Assembly: GCA_009783315.1 (NCBI GenBank)
Contig: WRHI01000004.1
Span: 1-59,456 of the forward strand
Direction of reading: 5' to 3'
Length of the DNA stretch: 59,456 nt
Origin: Peptococcaceae bacterium
GTDB taxonomy: Bacteria > Bacillota > Desulfitobacteriia > Desulfitobacteriales > Syntrophobotulaceae
Shown here piece by piece: positions 8,744 through 20,784 of the stretch (its first letter is position 1; the number at the start of each line of letters is the position of its first letter). The notes below the pieces were generated by a model. The model had not been told where the DNA came from. It did not search any database and saw nothing but the letters and a program-made list of their open reading frames with translations. Position numbers and translations under genes: made by a program.

Positions 8744-9262
8744 ATGCCTGATATTGTTGCGAAACAACGCGTTGTTGAGGACATCAAGGCCAAGTTTCAA
8801 AACGCGAAAAGCGTGGTGTTAGCCGATTACAGAGGTCTTACTGTCGCCGAGGCCACCGAATTGCGCGCCAATTTACGCGCGTCGCAGGTGGAATACCGGG
8901 TTTTGAAGAACACAATGGTTACGCGGGCTGTTCGGGAGTTGGGTTACGAAGGATTGGTTCCTCATCTTAAAGGGCCGACGGCGGTCGCCTTTTGCGCTGA
9001 TCCGGTGGCTCCGGCGAAACTGCTTGTGGAATTTGCCGGCAAGTATAAGCAACTTGTCATCAAGGCGGGAGTCGTTGAAGGGGACATTATTACGGCCAAA
9101 GAGGTTATGGCCCTGGCTGAATTACCGTCTCGCGAACAACTGCTTGGCAAAGTTGCCGGGTTGATACAGGCGCCGCTGAGCCGTTGGGCCAACTGTCTGC
9201 AAAGTCCTCTGCGTAAGATGGGCTGTGCGTTGAATGAACTGAACAGGGTTAAGAATGCTTGA
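8744..9262 (+). CDS. rplJ: 50S ribosomal protein L10
   Basis: A 172-residue protein that anchors the L7/L12 stalk. The N-terminal domain binds 23S rRNA ([22 protein letters not shown] and [11 protein letters not shown]), and the C-terminal helix carries the L12 dimers. The ATG at 8744 follows GGAGGG. It sits behind the L10 leader and 34 bp before rplL, so stalk proteins can be made in balance. Confidence 0.95.
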   Translation: MPDIVAKQRVVEDIKAKFQNAKSVVLADYRGLTVAEATELRANLRASQVEYRVLKNTMVTRAVRELGYEGLVPHLKGPTAVAFCADPVAPAKLLVEFAGKYKQLVIKAGVVEGDIITAKEVMALAELPSREQLLGKVAGLIQAPLSRWANCLQSPLRKMGCALNELNRVKNA

Positions 9263-9296
9263 TTGCTCTTTATTAATGATTAATGGAGGTTTTAAC

Positions 9297-9686
9297 ATGT
9301 CGAAGATTGATGATATTCTGGGAATGATCGAGGGTCTCACCGTATTGGAACTTTCGGAACTGTCCAAAGCTTTTGAAGAAAAATTCGGGGTAACGGCAGC
9401 CGCTCCAATGGTTATGGCCGGGGCTCCGGCAGCCGGAGGCGGTTCCGCCGCCGCCGCTTCTGATGAATCTGAACAAACAGAATTTGATGTCATCCTGACT
9501 AATGTGGGCGCCACGAAGATGACGGTTATAAAAGTGGTTAATGAGGTAACCGGTGCGGGTTTGAAGGGTGCCAAAGAAATTGTTGACGCTGTGCCCAAAG
9601 CTATTAAAGAGAAAGTCAGCCGTGATGAAGCCGACAGCATGAAAGCTAAACTGGAAGAAGCCGGTGCCACAGTCGAGATCAAATAG
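9297..9686 (+). CDS. rplL: 50S ribosomal protein L7/L12
   Basis: The 129-residue stalk protein recruits and stimulates translation GTPases. It has an N-terminal dimerisation domain ([20 protein letters not shown]), an Ala/Gly-rich hinge ([11 protein letters not shown]) and a C-terminal domain with [24 protein letters not shown]. The ATG at 9297 follows TGGAGG. The in-frame start at 9255 is not supported. It ends the L10-L12 unit. Confidence 0.96.
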   Translation: MSKIDDILGMIEGLTVLELSELSKAFEEKFGVTAAAPMVMAGAPAAGGGSAAAASDESEQTEFDVILTNVGATKMTVIKVVNEVTGAGLKGAKEIVDAVPKAIKEKVSRDEADSMKAKLEEAGATVEIK

Positions 9687-9731
9687 TTCGGTTCTGCTTG
9701 TCGGAACCTGCTCAGAGTATAAGGGCGGAGA

Positions 9732-9771
9732 GGAAATTAAGAATTCGCTGTCGAGGGGATTCTTAATTTCC
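9732..9771 (+). other. Strong hairpin between rplL and rpoB
   Basis: GGAAATTAAGAAT (9732-9744) pairs perfectly with ATTCTTAATTTCC (9759-9771) around a 14-base loop. No T-run follows, so it does not look like a standard intrinsic terminator. It may be an RNase III-type processing site or a transcript end formed by trimming. Confidence 0.5.
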
Positions 9772-9850
9772 CTGCGTAACCGGGGCGCCGGGCCTCTCAA
9801 GTGCTAAAAAATTATTAGGTATATTTCTGAATATTTATTATAAAATATTC

Positions 9851-9879
9851 TTGACAGGAATTCGAAAAGGTGGTAGAAT
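9851..9879 (+). promoter_or_regulatory. Promoter of rpoB-rpoC
   Basis: A perfect TTGACA (9851-9856) and TAGAAT (9874-9879) are separated by 17 bp that end in GG. The transcript would start near 9886, giving a leader of about 365 bases before rpoB. Confidence 0.7.
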
Positions 9880-9885
9880 TTATAA

Positions 9886-10251
9886 TTGCCGTCGTAACAT
9901 ATTTCCATGCTATTTCCCAAACCTGTGTTGAGGAGACAAAGGTTTAAATGTTTTTTGATTATATCAACAGCTTAAAATATATCAACATAAGATTAAAGTC
10001 CGTCGCCTTTCTAAGCGAGGTTTCTTTGGGGTAAACCTTGCTTTTCATTGTTTTTTTCTGATCGTGATATCGATATATCTTGATATCACAATATCGTATG
10101 ACGATGATACCGTTAGACACTGAATCCATGGGAACGACATCTGACTACCGAATATCTTCGTTGTTTCGGATCACTGTTTTGGAAGGTTTCTTGTTGAATG
10201 CGGCCTTTTGGGCGCCATGGTTCCGACACAAAGACAGAAGGGAGAGATTGT
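9886..10251 (+). promoter_or_regulatory. Structured rpoB leader with a possible attenuator
   Basis: AAACCT (9919-9924) can pair with AGGTTT (9940-9945). AAGCGAGGTTT (10013-10023) can pair over 11 bp with AAACCTTGCTT (10033-10043), followed by a T-rich stretch with seven T at 10051-10057. The AAACCT and AGGTTT segments are interchangeable partners, so alternative folds are possible. A third hairpin pairs GTGATATC (10064-10071) with GATATCAC (10082-10089). No convincing leader peptide is seen; the open frame over 10080-10310 lacks a ribosome binding site and overlaps rpoB. Regulation is inferred from structure only. Confidence 0.5.
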
Positions 10252-13200
10252 ATGGTACAGCCGGTGAGCGTAGGATCACGGAAAAGGTGGAGCTATTCGC
10301 GTTTGCGTGAAGTCCTGGACATGCCTAATTTGATTGAGATTCAGCAGAATTCGTACAAGTGGTTCTTAGAAGAGGGCTTGCGCGACATGTTTCGTGATAT
10401 CTCACCGATTCAGGATTTTACCGGTACGTTGGTGTTGGAGTTTACCGATTATACTTTTGGCGATCCCAAATATGAAGTTGACGAGTGCAAAGAGCGGGAT
10501 GTCAATTACGCCGCTCCGCTGAGGCTGCGTGTACGCCTTTTTAATAAGGAAACCGGCGAGGTGAAGGAACAGGAAGTTTTTATGGGCGATTTCCCGCTCA
10601 TGACTGATAAAGGCACTTTCATTATCAATGGCGCGGAACGCGTTATTGTCAGCCAGTTGGTGCGTTCTCCCGGTGTTTACTATTCGGCGAACTTTGATCC
10701 CAGCGGCAAAAGAATCTTCGGCGCGACTATTATTCCGAACCGTGGGGCCTGGCTGGAGTTTGAAACTGATGTTAACGACAACCTTTTTGTCCGTGTTGAC
10801 CGTACGAGGAAACTGCCGGCGACGATTCTGGTGCGGGCGTTGGGGTATTCCTCCGACGCTAGGATTGCGGAGTTGTTCGATGATAATGAAACCATCCGAG
10901 TGACCTTGGAAAAAGATGGTTCCGAAACCACCGAGGAAGCTTTGATTGAGATCTATAAGAGGCTGCGTCCTGGTGAACCGCCGACGGTGGAAAGCGCGCG
11001 TTCCCTTCTGGAGTCGCTGTTTTTTGATCCCAAGCGTTATGACCTGGCCAAGGTTGGCCGCTATAAGCTAAATAAGAAACTTCAGCTGGATATCCCGGAG
11101 AATATCCGCTATCTGACGCCGGAAGACATTATTGCCAGCATTGCTAAAATGCTCGACTTTATTGAAAACGGCGGCGCCAGTGACGATATTGACCATTTGG
11201 GCAACCGGCGGCTGCGATCTGTGGGAGAACTGCTGCAGAATCAGTTCCGTATTGGTTTGTCCCGCATGGAGCGCGTGGTCAGGGAACGCATGACTATTCA
11301 GGACATTGAAGGGATTACCCCTCAGGCACTGATCAATATCCGTCCGGTGGTGGCGGTTATCAAAGAATTTTTTGGCAGCAGCCAGCTCTCTCAATTCATG
11401 GATCAGACCAATCCGTTGGCTGAACTAACCCATAAGCGCCGTTTGAGCGCCCTGGGACCAGGGGGGTTGAGCCGTGAGCGGGCAGGGTTTGAGGTTCGCG
11501 ATGTGCACCATTCCCACTATGGCCGCATGTGCCCGATTGAGACGCCGGAAGGCCCAAACATCGGCCTGATCGGTTCACTCAGCACCTATGGCCGCATTGA
11601 CGAGTATGGGTTTATTGAAGCCTCTTATCGCAAGGTAGAAGACGGTCGGGTGACTGATGAGATCCATTATCTTGATGCCGATGAAGAAGACCGCTATGTT
11701 ATCGCTCAGGCCAATGCCCATATCAGCGAAGACGGCTCGTTTTTGTCGGAGAAGGTGGAGGCGCGTTTTGCTGACGACTTTGTTCTGGCTTCTCCCGACG
11801 CGTTGCATTATATGGACGTATCGCCGAAACAGATGGTTTCCATCGCAACGGCGCTCATTCCGTTTTTGGAGCATGACGACGCCAACCGCGCTTTGATGGG
11901 TTCAAATATGCAACGTCAGGCGGTGCCGCTGCTGCGTACGGAAGCGCCGATTGTGGGAACAGGTATGGAGTACAAGGCGGCTGTCGATTCGGGCGTTTGT
12001 GCTTTAGCGCCTTGCGACGGCGTGGTTGAACGAGTAACGTCCCAAGAAATTATTGTTAAGAGCAGCGACGGTCGGCGTGAACCGGTGAAGCTGCACAAGT
12101 TTGTCCGTAGCAACCAGGGAACGTGCATCAACCAGCGGCCGATTGTCGACAAGGGTGACCGTGTGCGTGCGGGACAGGTTATTGCTGACGGTCCTTCCAC
12201 CGATCGTGGAGAGCTGGCTTTGGGCCGCAATGTGCTCATCGCGTTTATGCCTTGGGAAGGTTACAATTATGAGGATGCCATCCTCATCAGTGAGAAGCTG
12301 GTGAAAGATGATTATTTTACGTCAATTCATATTGAGGAATACGAAGCGGACGCCAGGGATACGAAACTTGGCCCGGAAGAAATCACCCGGGATATTCCTA
12401 ATGTTGGGGAAGATGTTTTGAAAGACCTGGACGACCGCGGCATCGTTCGGATTGGGGCGGAAGTGAGGCCTGGGGATATTCTGGTCGGCAAAGTTACGCC
12501 GAAGGGGGAAACGGAGCTGACGGCGGAAGAGCGCCTGTTGCGCGCGATTTTTGGCGAAAAAGCCCGGGAAGTCCGGGATACGTCGTTGCGTGTACCTCAC
12601 GGCGAAGCGGGCAAAATTGTTGATGTTAAGGTGTTTAAACGGGATAATGGGGATGAGCTTTCCCCGGGAGTCAACCAGCTGGTGCGGGTGTACATCGCTC
12701 AGAAGAGAAAGGTTTCCGTAGGGGACAAAATGGCCGGACGGCACGGCAACAAGGGCGTGATTTCGCGAATCATGCGCCAGGAGGATATGCCTTTTATGCC
12801 GGATGGGACTCCCATTGAGATAGTGTTGAATCCCCTTGGTGTGCCGTCTCGTATGAACATCGGCCAAGTTTTGGAAACCCATTTGGGCTGGGCGGCCAAC
12901 TGTCTTGATCTGCATATGGCCAGTCCTGTTTTTGATGGCGCGACAGAGAATGATATTTTTGAAACGCTGCAAAAGGCGAAGCTGCCGGTTGACGGCAAGA
13001 GCACCCTTTATGACGGCCGCACCGGTGAACCTTTTGACAACAGGATTACGGTTGGTTATATGTATATGATGAAACTACACCATTTAGTCGACGACAAAAT
13101 CCACGCACGTTCAACAGGCCCGTACTCTCTTGTCACCCAGCAGCCTTTGGGTGGAAAGGCCCAGTTTGGCGGACAGCGTTTCGGCGAAATGGAAGTTTGG

Positions 13201-13704
13201 GCACTGGAAGCCTATGGCGCTTCTTACACGCTGCAGGAAATCCTCACAGTCAAATCGGATGACGTCGTGGGTCGTGTGAAAACCTATGAGGCTATCGTCA
13301 AGGGCGAAAACATTCCTGAACCGGGGGTTCCGGAATCTTTCAAGGTTCTGATCAAGGAGTTACAAAGTCTGGCTCTGGATGTTTCCGTGCTGTCTGAGGT
13401 TAACGACGAGATTGAGATTCAGGAATTTGATGATGATGTTACCGACATTGCTCAGGAATTAGGCATGGATATGGAAGGAGAGATGCCCGGCATGATCATT
13501 GAAGGGGATTTTGATGAAGACAGTGATCTTGAGGAGACGCCGGGACTGGTTTTGGTAGATGAGGATTTTGACGATCCTGATGATCCCGATATCCTGCGGG
13601 AACAAGCTCTAGGCAAAAAACGCCTTGATGTCCTTGATGATAACGATGACGACGATAACGATGACAATAACAATAATGATAACGATGATGGCAGCGACCT
13701 TTAA
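10252..13704 (+). CDS. rpoB: DNA-directed RNA polymerase subunit beta
   Basis: A 1150-residue catalytic subunit that forms half of the active-site cleft. The rifampicin pocket ([19 protein letters not shown], then [12 protein letters not shown]) is wild-type in appearance, so sensitivity to rifampicin is expected. Conserved [13 protein letters not shown] and the C-terminal clamp segment [16 protein letters not shown] are present. The ATG at 10252 follows GGGAGAG and gives the usual MVQPV start. The last 100 or so residues are strongly acidic and end in an Asp/Asn run coded by a microsatellite-like stretch at 13636-13690, longer than expected in relatives. It is followed 23 bp later by rpoC. 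Confidence 0.97.
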   Translation: MVQPVSVGSRKRWSYSRLREVLDMPNLIEIQQNSYKWFLEEGLRDMFRDISPIQDFTGTLVLEFTDYTFGDPKYEVDECKERDVNYAAPLRLRVRLFNKETGEVKEQEVFMGDFPLMTDKGTFIINGAERVIVSQLVRSPGVYYSANFDPSGKRIFGATIIPNRGAWLEFETDVNDNLFVRVDRTRKLPATILVRALGYSSDARIAELFDDNETIRVTLEKDGSETTEEALIEIYKRLRPGEPPTVESARSLLESLFFDPKRYDLAKVGRYKLNKKLQLDIPENIRYLTPEDIIASIAKMLDFIENGGASDDIDHLGNRRLRSVGELLQNQFRIGLSRMERVVRERMTIQDIEGITPQALINIRPVVAVIKEFFGSSQLSQFMDQTNPLAELTHKRRLSALGPGGLSRERAGFEVRDVHHSHYGRMCPIETPEGPNIGLIGSLSTYGRIDEYGFIEASYRKVEDGRVTDEIHYLDADEEDRYVIAQANAHISEDGSFLSEKVEARFADDFVLASPDALHYMDVSPKQMVSIATALIPFLEHDDANRALMGSNMQRQAVPLLRTEAPIVGTGMEYKAAVDSGVCALAPCDGVVERVTSQEIIVKSSDGRREPVKLHKFVRSNQGTCINQRPIVDKGDRVRAGQVIADGPSTDRGELALGRNVLIAFMPWEGYNYEDAILISEKLVKDDYFTSIHIEEYEADARDTKLGPEEITRDIPNVGEDVLKDLDDRGIVRIGAEVRPGDILVGKVTPKGETELTAEERLLRAIFGEKAREVRDTSLRVPHGEAGKIVDVKVFKRDNGDELSPGVNQLVRVYIAQKRKVSVGDKMAGRHGNKGVISRIMRQEDMPFMPDGTPIEIVLNPLGVPSRMNIGQVLETHLGWAANCLDLHMASPVFDGATENDIFETLQKAKLPVDGKSTLYDGRTGEPFDNRITVGYMYMMKLHHLVDDKIHARSTGPYSLVTQQPLGGKAQFGGQRFGEMEVWALEAYGASYTLQEILTVKSDDVVGRVKTYEAIVKGENIPEPGVPESFKVLIKELQSLALDVSVLSEVNDEIEIQEFDDDVTDIAQELGMDMEGEMPGMIIEGDFDEDSDLEETPGLVLVDEDFDDPDDPDILREQALGKKRLDVLDDNDDDDNDDNNNNDNDDGSDL

Positions 13705-13727
13705 ACCCGGCGAAAGGAGAGATGGAC

Positions 13728-16700
13728 TTGTTAGACGTTAACGATTTCGACAGCATGCGTATTGGTTTGGCGTCGCCGACGATGATCAGAGATTGGTCGT
13801 ATGGCGAGGTCAAAAAGCCTGAGACCATCAACTACCGCACGCTGAAACCGGAAAGGGACGGGCTCTTTTGCGAACGGATTTTTGGGCCGACCCGAGACTG
13901 GGAATGCCACTGCGGCAAGTACAAGCGGGTTCGTTACAAGGGCATTGTCTGTGACAGATGCGGTGTTGAGGTGACCAAGTCTAAAGTTCGCCGTGAGAGA
14001 ATGGGGCACATTGAGCTGGCGGCTCCTGTATCCCACATTTGGTACTTCAAAGGGATCCCCAGCCGGATGGGTCTTCTTTTGGATATGTCGCCGCGGTCTT
14101 TGGAAAAAGTGCTTTACTTTGTGGCGTATATTGTCATTGACCCTGGCGAGACACCGTTGATGAAAAAACAGCTGCTGACAGAAACAGAACACCGGGAAGC
14201 CCGGGAAAAATACGGCTCCCTCTTCCGGGCGGAGATGGGCGCCGAAGCCATCAAAGCTTTGTTGCAGGAGATCGATCTTAAGAAACTCAACGAAGATCTG
14301 CGCACTGAGCTCCGAGAGGTGTCGGGGCAGCGCAAAATCCGTGCTATCCGCCGTCTTGAGGTTGTTGAAGCTTTTGAGAAATCGGGCAACTGCCTGGACT
14401 GGATGATTCTGGACGTTGTTCCGGTGATTTCGCCGGAACTGCGGCCAATGGTACAGCTGGACGGCGGTCGTTTCGCCACATCGGACCTGAACGATCTCTA
14501 TCGCCGGGTTATCAACCGCAACAACCGTTTGAAAAAACTTCTCGACTTGGGCGCGCCCGACATCATTGTCCGCAATGAAAAACGGATGCTGCAGGAAGCG
14601 GTAGACGCCCTCATCGACAACGGCCGCCGCGGTCGGCCGGTCACGGGACCAGGCAACCGCCCCCTAAAATCCTTAAGCGATATGCTTAAAGGCAAACAGG
14701 GCCGTTTCCGCCAGAACCTGCTCGGGAAACGTGTCGACTATTCGGGCCGTTCAGTTATCGTCGTCGGTCCTACCTTGCGTTTGCACCAGTGTGGGTTGCC
14801 CAAAGAGATGGCTCTGGAACTTTTCAAACCCTTTGTCATGAAAAACTTGGTCAAGGACGGCCATGTTCATAACATCAAGAGCGCGAAACGCATGGTGGAA
14901 CGCATGCGTCCCGAAGTTTGGGATGTTTTGGAAAAAGTCATCACGGAGCACCCGGTTCTGCTCAACAGGGCGCCGACCTTGCATCGTCTGGGGATTCAGG
15001 CTTTCGAACCGGTTTTGGTGGAAGGCCGGGCGCTGCAGATCCATCCGTTGGTCTGCACAGCTTACAACGCCGATTTCGACGGCGACCAAATGGCTGTTCA
15101 TGTCCCCCTCAGCGCCGAAGCCCAAGCGGAGGCGCGGCTGCTCATGTTGTCCGCCCACAACATCTTGAACCCGAAGGATGGCCGACCGGTGGCCTCGCCC
15201 ACAAAAGACATGGTGTTGGGCTGCTACTATTTAACATTGGAACAAAAAGATGTGGCGGGGTCAGGCAAGATTTTTAAAGATAACGAAGAAGCAAGATTGG
15301 CCTATGATTCCGGCGCGATTCATTTGCACGCCAAGATTTTTGTGCGGCAGGAAGACGGTTCGCGCCTGGAAACGACGGTGGGCCGCATTATATTCAATGA
15401 GATTATTCCTGAGGAAGTTGGTTACATCAACGATCTGGTGAATAAGAAGGTTCTGGATCAGATTGTCGCGACCTCATACCGTCTGGGTGGTTATGACAAA
15501 ACAGCCAGGCTGTTGGACGGCGTCAAAGGCTTAGGGTTCCGTTTTTCCACTCAGGCGGGGGTTACGGTCAGCATCAGTGATCTGGAGGTACCAGAAGCCA
15601 AGAAAGACATTCTGGCGATTGCAGACACAGATGTTGGCAAGACAGAGACCCAGTATCGGCGTGGTCTTATCACCGATGACGAGCGCCGCAAACTTGTTAT
15701 TGAGATCTGGACCAAAGCCAACGACGATGTTAGTAAAGCTCTGATGGAAACTTTGGATCCGCTGAATCCGGTCTATATGATGGCCTACTCCGGCGCTCGC
15801 GGCAACATTCAGCAGCTGCGCCAGCTGGCCGGTATGCGTGGTCTCATGGCCGACCCATCCGGGCAAACCATCGAGCTGCCGATCAAAGCCAATTTCCGGG
15901 AAGGACTCACTGTTTTGGAATACTTCATCTCCTCTCACGGCGCCAGAAAAGGGTTGGCTGATACAGCCCTGCGGACAGCCGACTCCGGTTACCTGACGCG
16001 CCGGCTTGTCGACGTTTCCCAGGATGTTATTGTCCGGGAAGAAGACTGCGGTGTTGATCACGGCATTTTTGTCGAAGATATTTGCGAAGGCGCCGAAATG
16101 ATCGAGAGGCTGGAAGAACGATTGGTTGGCCGCTATCTTGTGCATCCGGTGGTTCACCCGGAAACCGGGGAGATTGTTGCCGAAGCGGGTGTGGAAATTG
16201 AAGAAGAAACAGCCAAAAAGATCGCGGCAGCTTGCGATAAGGTGGAAATTCGCTCTGTGTTGACCTGTCAGACCCGCTACGGCGTCTGCAAAAGATGCTA
16301 CGGCCGCAATCTGGCCACGGGACGTTATGTTGAGATCGGCGAAGCGGTGGGCATCATTGCCGCCCAATCTATTGGCGAACCCGGAACCCAGCTGACCATG
16401 CGCACCTTCCACACCGGCGGCGTGGCCGGCGATGATATCACCCAAGGTCTGCCCAGAGTGGAAGAGCTTTTTGAGGCGCGCAAACCAAAAGGTCAGGCGA
16501 TTGTAACCGAAGTCGCGGGAACTGTGGCTGTTCGTGAAACCAAAGGGAAACGCGAAATTGAAGTTACTACGCCCGAAGGCGAACATGACGTCTACTCCGC
16601 GCCCTTTGGTTCGCGCCTGCGTGTGCGGGAAGGCCAATTTGTCAATCCAGGCGATGAGCTGACGGAAGGAAGCGTCAATCCCCACGACATGCTGAAAATT

Positions 16701-17327
16701 AGAGGGCTTACCGGCGTACAGGTCTATCTTCTCGGCGAGGTGCAAAGAGTTTACCGCCTTCAGGGTGTTGACATCAACGACAAGCATATCGAGGTTATGG
16801 TACGCCAGATGCTGCGCAAAGTTAAAGTTGAGGACGCCGGAGATACCTCGCTCCTGCCGGGCGGTTTGGTTGACATCTTTGAGTGTCAGGAAGAAAACGA
16901 ACGGGCCGTTGCTGAGGGCGGAACTCCCGCCACAACACGGCCGGTTCTCCTTGGTATCACCAAAGCGTCTTTGGCAACGGATTCTTTCTTGTCAGCCGCG
17001 TCCTTCCAAGAGACAACTCGCGTCTTGACGGAGGCCGCTATTAAAGGCAAGATTGATCCGCTGATTGGTCTTAAAGAGAACGTTATCATCGGCAAACTCA
17101 TACCGGCTGGTACAGGCATGTCGCGGTATCGGAGTCTGCGCATGTTTGAGGATGGTGTGGAAATTGATGTTCATCAAAACTGGGACGACGGGGAAGACTA
17201 CGCTCCCCAATACGAAGAACGCCTTTCTTTGGATGAGTTGCCTGACGAAGACGGAGAGTACAGCGAAGCTGAAGACGACTCCTTTGAAGTTGAAGATGTT
17301 GAGGATTATGAAGAGGTCCTGGTTTGA
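13728..17327 (+). CDS. rpoC: DNA-directed RNA polymerase subunit beta'
   Basis: This 1199-residue subunit carries the catalytic magnesium site [12 protein letters not shown]. The N-terminal zinc ribbon is seen as [20 protein letters not shown] and the second zinc site as [13 protein letters not shown]. The trigger-loop and bridge-helix regions ([18 protein letters not shown]) are intact. The start is the TTG at 13728: AGGAGA (13715-13720) is 7 bases before it but only 1 base before ATG 13722, and the result, [10 protein letters not shown], matches the Bacillus start. The tail is acidic. No L7Ae-like gene follows, unlike many Bacillota. Confidence 0.97.
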   Translation: MLDVNDFDSMRIGLASPTMIRDWSYGEVKKPETINYRTLKPERDGLFCERIFGPTRDWECHCGKYKRVRYKGIVCDRCGVEVTKSKVRRERMGHIELAAPVSHIWYFKGIPSRMGLLLDMSPRSLEKVLYFVAYIVIDPGETPLMKKQLLTETEHREAREKYGSLFRAEMGAEAIKALLQEIDLKKLNEDLRTELREVSGQRKIRAIRRLEVVEAFEKSGNCLDWMILDVVPVISPELRPMVQLDGGRFATSDLNDLYRRVINRNNRLKKLLDLGAPDIIVRNEKRMLQEAVDALIDNGRRGRPVTGPGNRPLKSLSDMLKGKQGRFRQNLLGKRVDYSGRSVIVVGPTLRLHQCGLPKEMALELFKPFVMKNLVKDGHVHNIKSAKRMVERMRPEVWDVLEKVITEHPVLLNRAPTLHRLGIQAFEPVLVEGRALQIHPLVCTAYNADFDGDQMAVHVPLSAEAQAEARLLMLSAHNILNPKDGRPVASPTKDMVLGCYYLTLEQKDVAGSGKIFKDNEEARLAYDSGAIHLHAKIFVRQEDGSRLETTVGRIIFNEIIPEEVGYINDLVNKKVLDQIVATSYRLGGYDKTARLLDGVKGLGFRFSTQAGVTVSISDLEVPEAKKDILAIADTDVGKTETQYRRGLITDDERRKLVIEIWTKANDDVSKALMETLDPLNPVYMMAYSGARGNIQQLRQLAGMRGLMADPSGQTIELPIKANFREGLTVLEYFISSHGARKGLADTALRTADSGYLTRRLVDVSQDVIVREEDCGVDHGIFVEDICEGAEMIERLEERLVGRYLVHPVVHPETGEIVAEAGVEIEEETAKKIAAACDKVEIRSVLTCQTRYGVCKRCYGRNLATGRYVEIGEAVGIIAAQSIGEPGTQLTMRTFHTGGVAGDDITQGLPRVEELFEARKPKGQAIVTEVAGTVAVRETKGKREIEVTTPEGEHDVYSAPFGSRLRVREGQFVNPGDELTEGSVNPHDMLKIRGLTGVQVYLLGEVQRVYRLQGVDINDKHIEVMVRQMLRKVKVEDAGDTSLLPGGLVDIFECQEENERAVAEGGTPATTRPVLLGITKASLATDSFLSAASFQETTRVLTEAAIKGKIDPLIGLKENVIIGKLIPAGTGMSRYRSLRMFEDGVEIDVHQNWDDGEDYAPQYEERLSLDELPDEDGEYSEAEDDSFEVEDVEDYEEVLV

Positions 17328-17438
17328 GGCAATGGACAATTGGCCATGGGATGACAGTCTCAGAAAAGCGATATCAACTTGTTGATAAATGCTGCTTGGA
17401 GGAGGGCGACGATAGGTTTTGGGGGGTAATATGTAAAA

Positions 17439-17477
17439 TTCTTGCTGTCGGGGTAATAATTTTCTTGACAGCAAGAA
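17439..17477 (+). other. Inverted repeat overlapping the -35 of the str operon promoter
   Basis: TTCTTGCTGTC (17439-17449) and GACAGCAAGAA (17467-17477) form a perfect 11-bp inverted repeat with a 17-base spacer. The right arm covers part of the -35 box TTGACA. It could be the hairpin end of the rpoC transcript or an operator; no T-run follows. Confidence 0.5.
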
Positions 17478-17492
17478 AACATATGGTAGAAT
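17465..17492 (+). promoter_or_regulatory. Promoter of rpsL-rpsG-fusA-tuf
   Basis: TTGACA (17465-17470) and TAGAAT (17487-17492) have a 16-bp spacer ending in GG. The remainder of the 17328-17640 gap holds short degenerate repeats (CAATGGACAATTGG near 17330, ATATCGAATCAC near 17590) and no gene. Confidence 0.65.
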
Positions 17493-17640
17493 AGTAAAGT
17501 CTGTTGAATTTCAGAATTCAAAAGAATTTGCGGATTCATAAAACCGATGACTCGAGATTCGAGAGTGTGAGGATTTTAGATCATAGAACAACAAATATCG
17601 AATCACAAAGTTAGGAACAAACGAAAAGGGGGTGTCCAAA

Positions 17641-18060
17641 ATGCCAACAATCAATCAGCTGATCCGCAAAGGCCGGGAAAAAGTGACGTACAAATCTTCG
17701 TCTCCCGCGTTGCAGTGGGGATATAACTCCCTCAAGCGTCGCAGTTACCCTTCCGAGGGATCGCCGCAAAAGAGAGGGGTTTGCACAAAGGTTTACACAA
17801 CGACGCCTAAAAAACCCAATTCGGCGCTGCGCAAAGTCGCCCGTGTGCGTTTGTGCAACGGAATTGAAGTTACCAGCTACATTCCGGGAATCGGCCACAA
17901 CTTGCAGGAGCACTCTTATGTCTTGGTTCGCGGCGGCAGGGTGAAGGATTTGCCTGGTGTGCGTTACCACATCATCCGCGGCGCTATTGATACGACAGGG
18001 GTGGCTAACCGCAATCAGGCCCGTTCAAAATACGGCGCCAAAAGAGCTAAGAAAAAATAG
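17641..18060 (+). CDS. rpsL: 30S ribosomal protein S12
   Basis: A 139-residue decoding-centre protein. [18 protein letters not shown] and the loop [12 protein letters not shown] are intact and carry the lysines (equivalent to Lys43 and Lys88 of E. coli) that give streptomycin resistance when changed, so streptomycin sensitivity is expected at this site. The ATG at 17641 follows AAAGGGGGTG. It is the first gene of the str operon. Confidence 0.96.
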   Translation: MPTINQLIRKGREKVTYKSSSPALQWGYNSLKRRSYPSEGSPQKRGVCTKVYTTTPKKPNSALRKVARVRLCNGIEVTSYIPGIGHNLQEHSYVLVRGGRVKDLPGVRYHIIRGAIDTTGVANRNQARSKYGAKRAKKK

Positions 18061-18546
<486 letters not shown>

Positions 18547-18599
18547 CGTGTTGTTTCGACTATTCGGTAAAAGATTTCTTATGAAAGGCTGATTTGTAA

Positions 18600-20684
18600 G
18601 TGGCTAGGCAGGTCTCATTGGATAAGGTTCGTAATATTGGCATCATGGCGCATATCGACGCGGGAAAAACCACGACGACGGAACGCATTCTTTATTATAC
18701 GGGCCGTGTGCACAAACTTGGTGAGGTTCACGATGGGGCCGCGACCATGGACTATATGATCCAGGAACAAGAGCGCGGCATCACCATCACTTCCGCCGCG
18801 ACCACGGCTGCGTGGCGCGATCACAGCATCAATATTATCGATACACCCGGGCATGTTGATTTCACTATTGAGGTCGAACGGTCCTTGCGTGTCCTGGATG
18901 GTGCCGTGGCTGTGTTCTGTTCCGTGGGCGGCGTTGAGCCGCAGTCGGAAACGGTTTGGCGACAAGCAGACCGCTATCAGGTGCCACGCATAGCTTATAT
19001 CAATAAGATGGATCGTGTTGGGGCTGATTTTTCTCGGGGAATCGCCATGATTTCTGACCGACTCAGCGCCAACCCGGTGCCTGTCCAGCTGCCTATTGGT
19101 GCTGAAGAAGGATTTAAAGGGTTTGTTGATCTGGTTACTATGACAGCGACCGTCTTTACTGACGATTTGGGCAATTCCAGCGATACGACTGACATTCCGG
19201 CTGATATGTTGGAGACCGCTCAGGAATACCGTGGTAAACTTCTGGAAGCTGTGTCCGAAATTGATGAAGGCATTATGGAAAAATATCTGGATGGCCGGGA
19301 AGACGAAATCACCGAACAGGAAATCAAAGGCGCCGTCCGCAAAGCGACAGTCGCGCTGGAGTTTATTCCGGTTCTGTGCGGATCCTCTTTCAAAAACAAA
19401 GGCGTACAGGCGTTGCTGGATGCCGTCGTAGATTATTTGCCGTCGCCTTTGGATATACCCCCGGTGACGGGCGTCAATCCCGATACTGAAGAAGAAGAGA
19501 CACGTACCTCCTGTGACGACGAACCCTTCGCGGCTTTGGCCTTCAAGATTGTTTCCGATCCTTATGTCGGCAAACTGGCGTTTTTCCGCGTCTATTCAGG
19601 CGTGCTTTCCGCCGGCTCCTATATCTATAACTCGGCGCGGGGTCGACGCGAACGTGTTGGACGTATTTTGCGCATGCACGCCAACCACCGCGAAGAGGTT
19701 CAGGAAGTTCGCGCCGGTGATATTGCTGCCGCCGTCGGCTTCAAAGAGATTGGTACGGGGGACTCCCTCTGTGATGAGAAGCACCACATCGTCCTGGAAG
19801 CCATGGATTTTCCCGAACCAGTCATTTCTATCGCCATTGAACCAAGAACCAAAGCCGATCAGGATAGATTAGGCAGTTCTTTGGCAAAACTAACGGAGGA
19901 AGATCCGACATTCCGTATGCATACCGACGAAGAATCGGGCCAGACGATTATTGAAGGGATGGGCGAACTTCACCTGGAGATTATCGTTGACCGGCTGCAA
20001 CGGGAATTCAAGGTCGAATGTAACGTCGGGCGGCCTCAGGTCGCATACCGAGAGACCCTGCGCAAAACTGTCAAAGCCGAAGGCAAATTTATTCGCCAAA
20101 GCGGCGGTCGCGGCCAATACGGGCACTGCTGGATTGAGTTGGATCCGATGGAACCCGGCGCCGGGTTTGTCTTTGAAAGCAAAATTGTGGGGGGGATCAT
20201 TCCGAAAGAGTATATCCAACCTATACAGAATGGTATTATCGAAGCGATGCAGAATGGTGTTATCGCCGGATATCCGATGATCGACATCAAGGCCACCGTT
20301 TACGACGGTTCTTACCATGATGTGGATTCTTCGGAAATGGCATTCAAAATAGCTGGGTCGATGGCTTTCAAAGCCGGCGCCGGCAAGGCTGATCCTGTTC
20401 TCTTGGAACCAATTATGAAAGTAGAAGTGGTCGTTCCGGATGAATATATGGGTGAAGTGATCGGGGATTTAAACAGCCGCAGAGGCCGTATCGAAGGGAT
20501 GGAACCCCGCGGCAAAACGCAGATCATCCGGGGTTATGTGCCCTTGGCGGAGATGTTTGGCTACGCGACCGACCTAAGATCAAAAACCCAAGGACGCGGC
20601 ACCTATCTCATGCAGTTTGACCACTATGAGACCGTGCCTCAGAATACTGCCGTCGGCATTATCGCTAAAAGGCAAGGGCTCTAA
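18600..20684 (+). CDS. fusA: Translation elongation factor G
   Basis: This 694-residue GTPase drives ribosomal translocation. The GTP-binding motifs are AHIDAGKTT (G1), DTPGH (G3) and NKMD (G4). Domains II to V follow, including SGGRGQYGH in domain IV. The start is a GTG at 18600 with only a weak GAAAGG site, giving [20 protein letters not shown]. It lies between rpsG and tuf. Confidence 0.97.
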   Translation: MARQVSLDKVRNIGIMAHIDAGKTTTTERILYYTGRVHKLGEVHDGAATMDYMIQEQERGITITSAATTAAWRDHSINIIDTPGHVDFTIEVERSLRVLDGAVAVFCSVGGVEPQSETVWRQADRYQVPRIAYINKMDRVGADFSRGIAMISDRLSANPVPVQLPIGAEEGFKGFVDLVTMTATVFTDDLGNSSDTTDIPADMLETAQEYRGKLLEAVSEIDEGIMEKYLDGREDEITEQEIKGAVRKATVALEFIPVLCGSSFKNKGVQALLDAVVDYLPSPLDIPPVTGVNPDTEEEETRTSCDDEPFAALAFKIVSDPYVGKLAFFRVYSGVLSAGSYIYNSARGRRERVGRILRMHANHREEVQEVRAGDIAAAVGFKEIGTGDSLCDEKHHIVLEAMDFPEPVISIAIEPRTKADQDRLGSSLAKLTEEDPTFRMHTDEESGQTIIEGMGELHLEIIVDRLQREFKVECNVGRPQVAYRETLRKTVKAEGKFIRQSGGRGQYGHCWIELDPMEPGAGFVFESKIVGGIIPKEYIQPIQNGIIEAMQNGVIAGYPMIDIKATVYDGSYHDVDSSEMAFKIAGSMAFKAGAGKADPVLLEPIMKVEVVVPDEYMGEVIGDLNSRRGRIEGMEPRGKTQIIRGYVPLAEMFGYATDLRSKTQGRGTYLMQFDHYETVPQNTAVGIIAKRQGL

Positions 20685-20784
20685 AATTGACAATTGAGAA
20701 CCGGGGCAAGGAGCAGTTGACATCAGATTGGGAAGTCAATTCCGACCTACAGAAACAAGACTTAATATTAAGGAGTGAATCAAA

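Noticed and set aside
10080-10310. Small leader peptide gene before rpoB
   Set aside because: No ribosome binding site, composition unlike a protein, and it overlaps the rpoB start in another frame.
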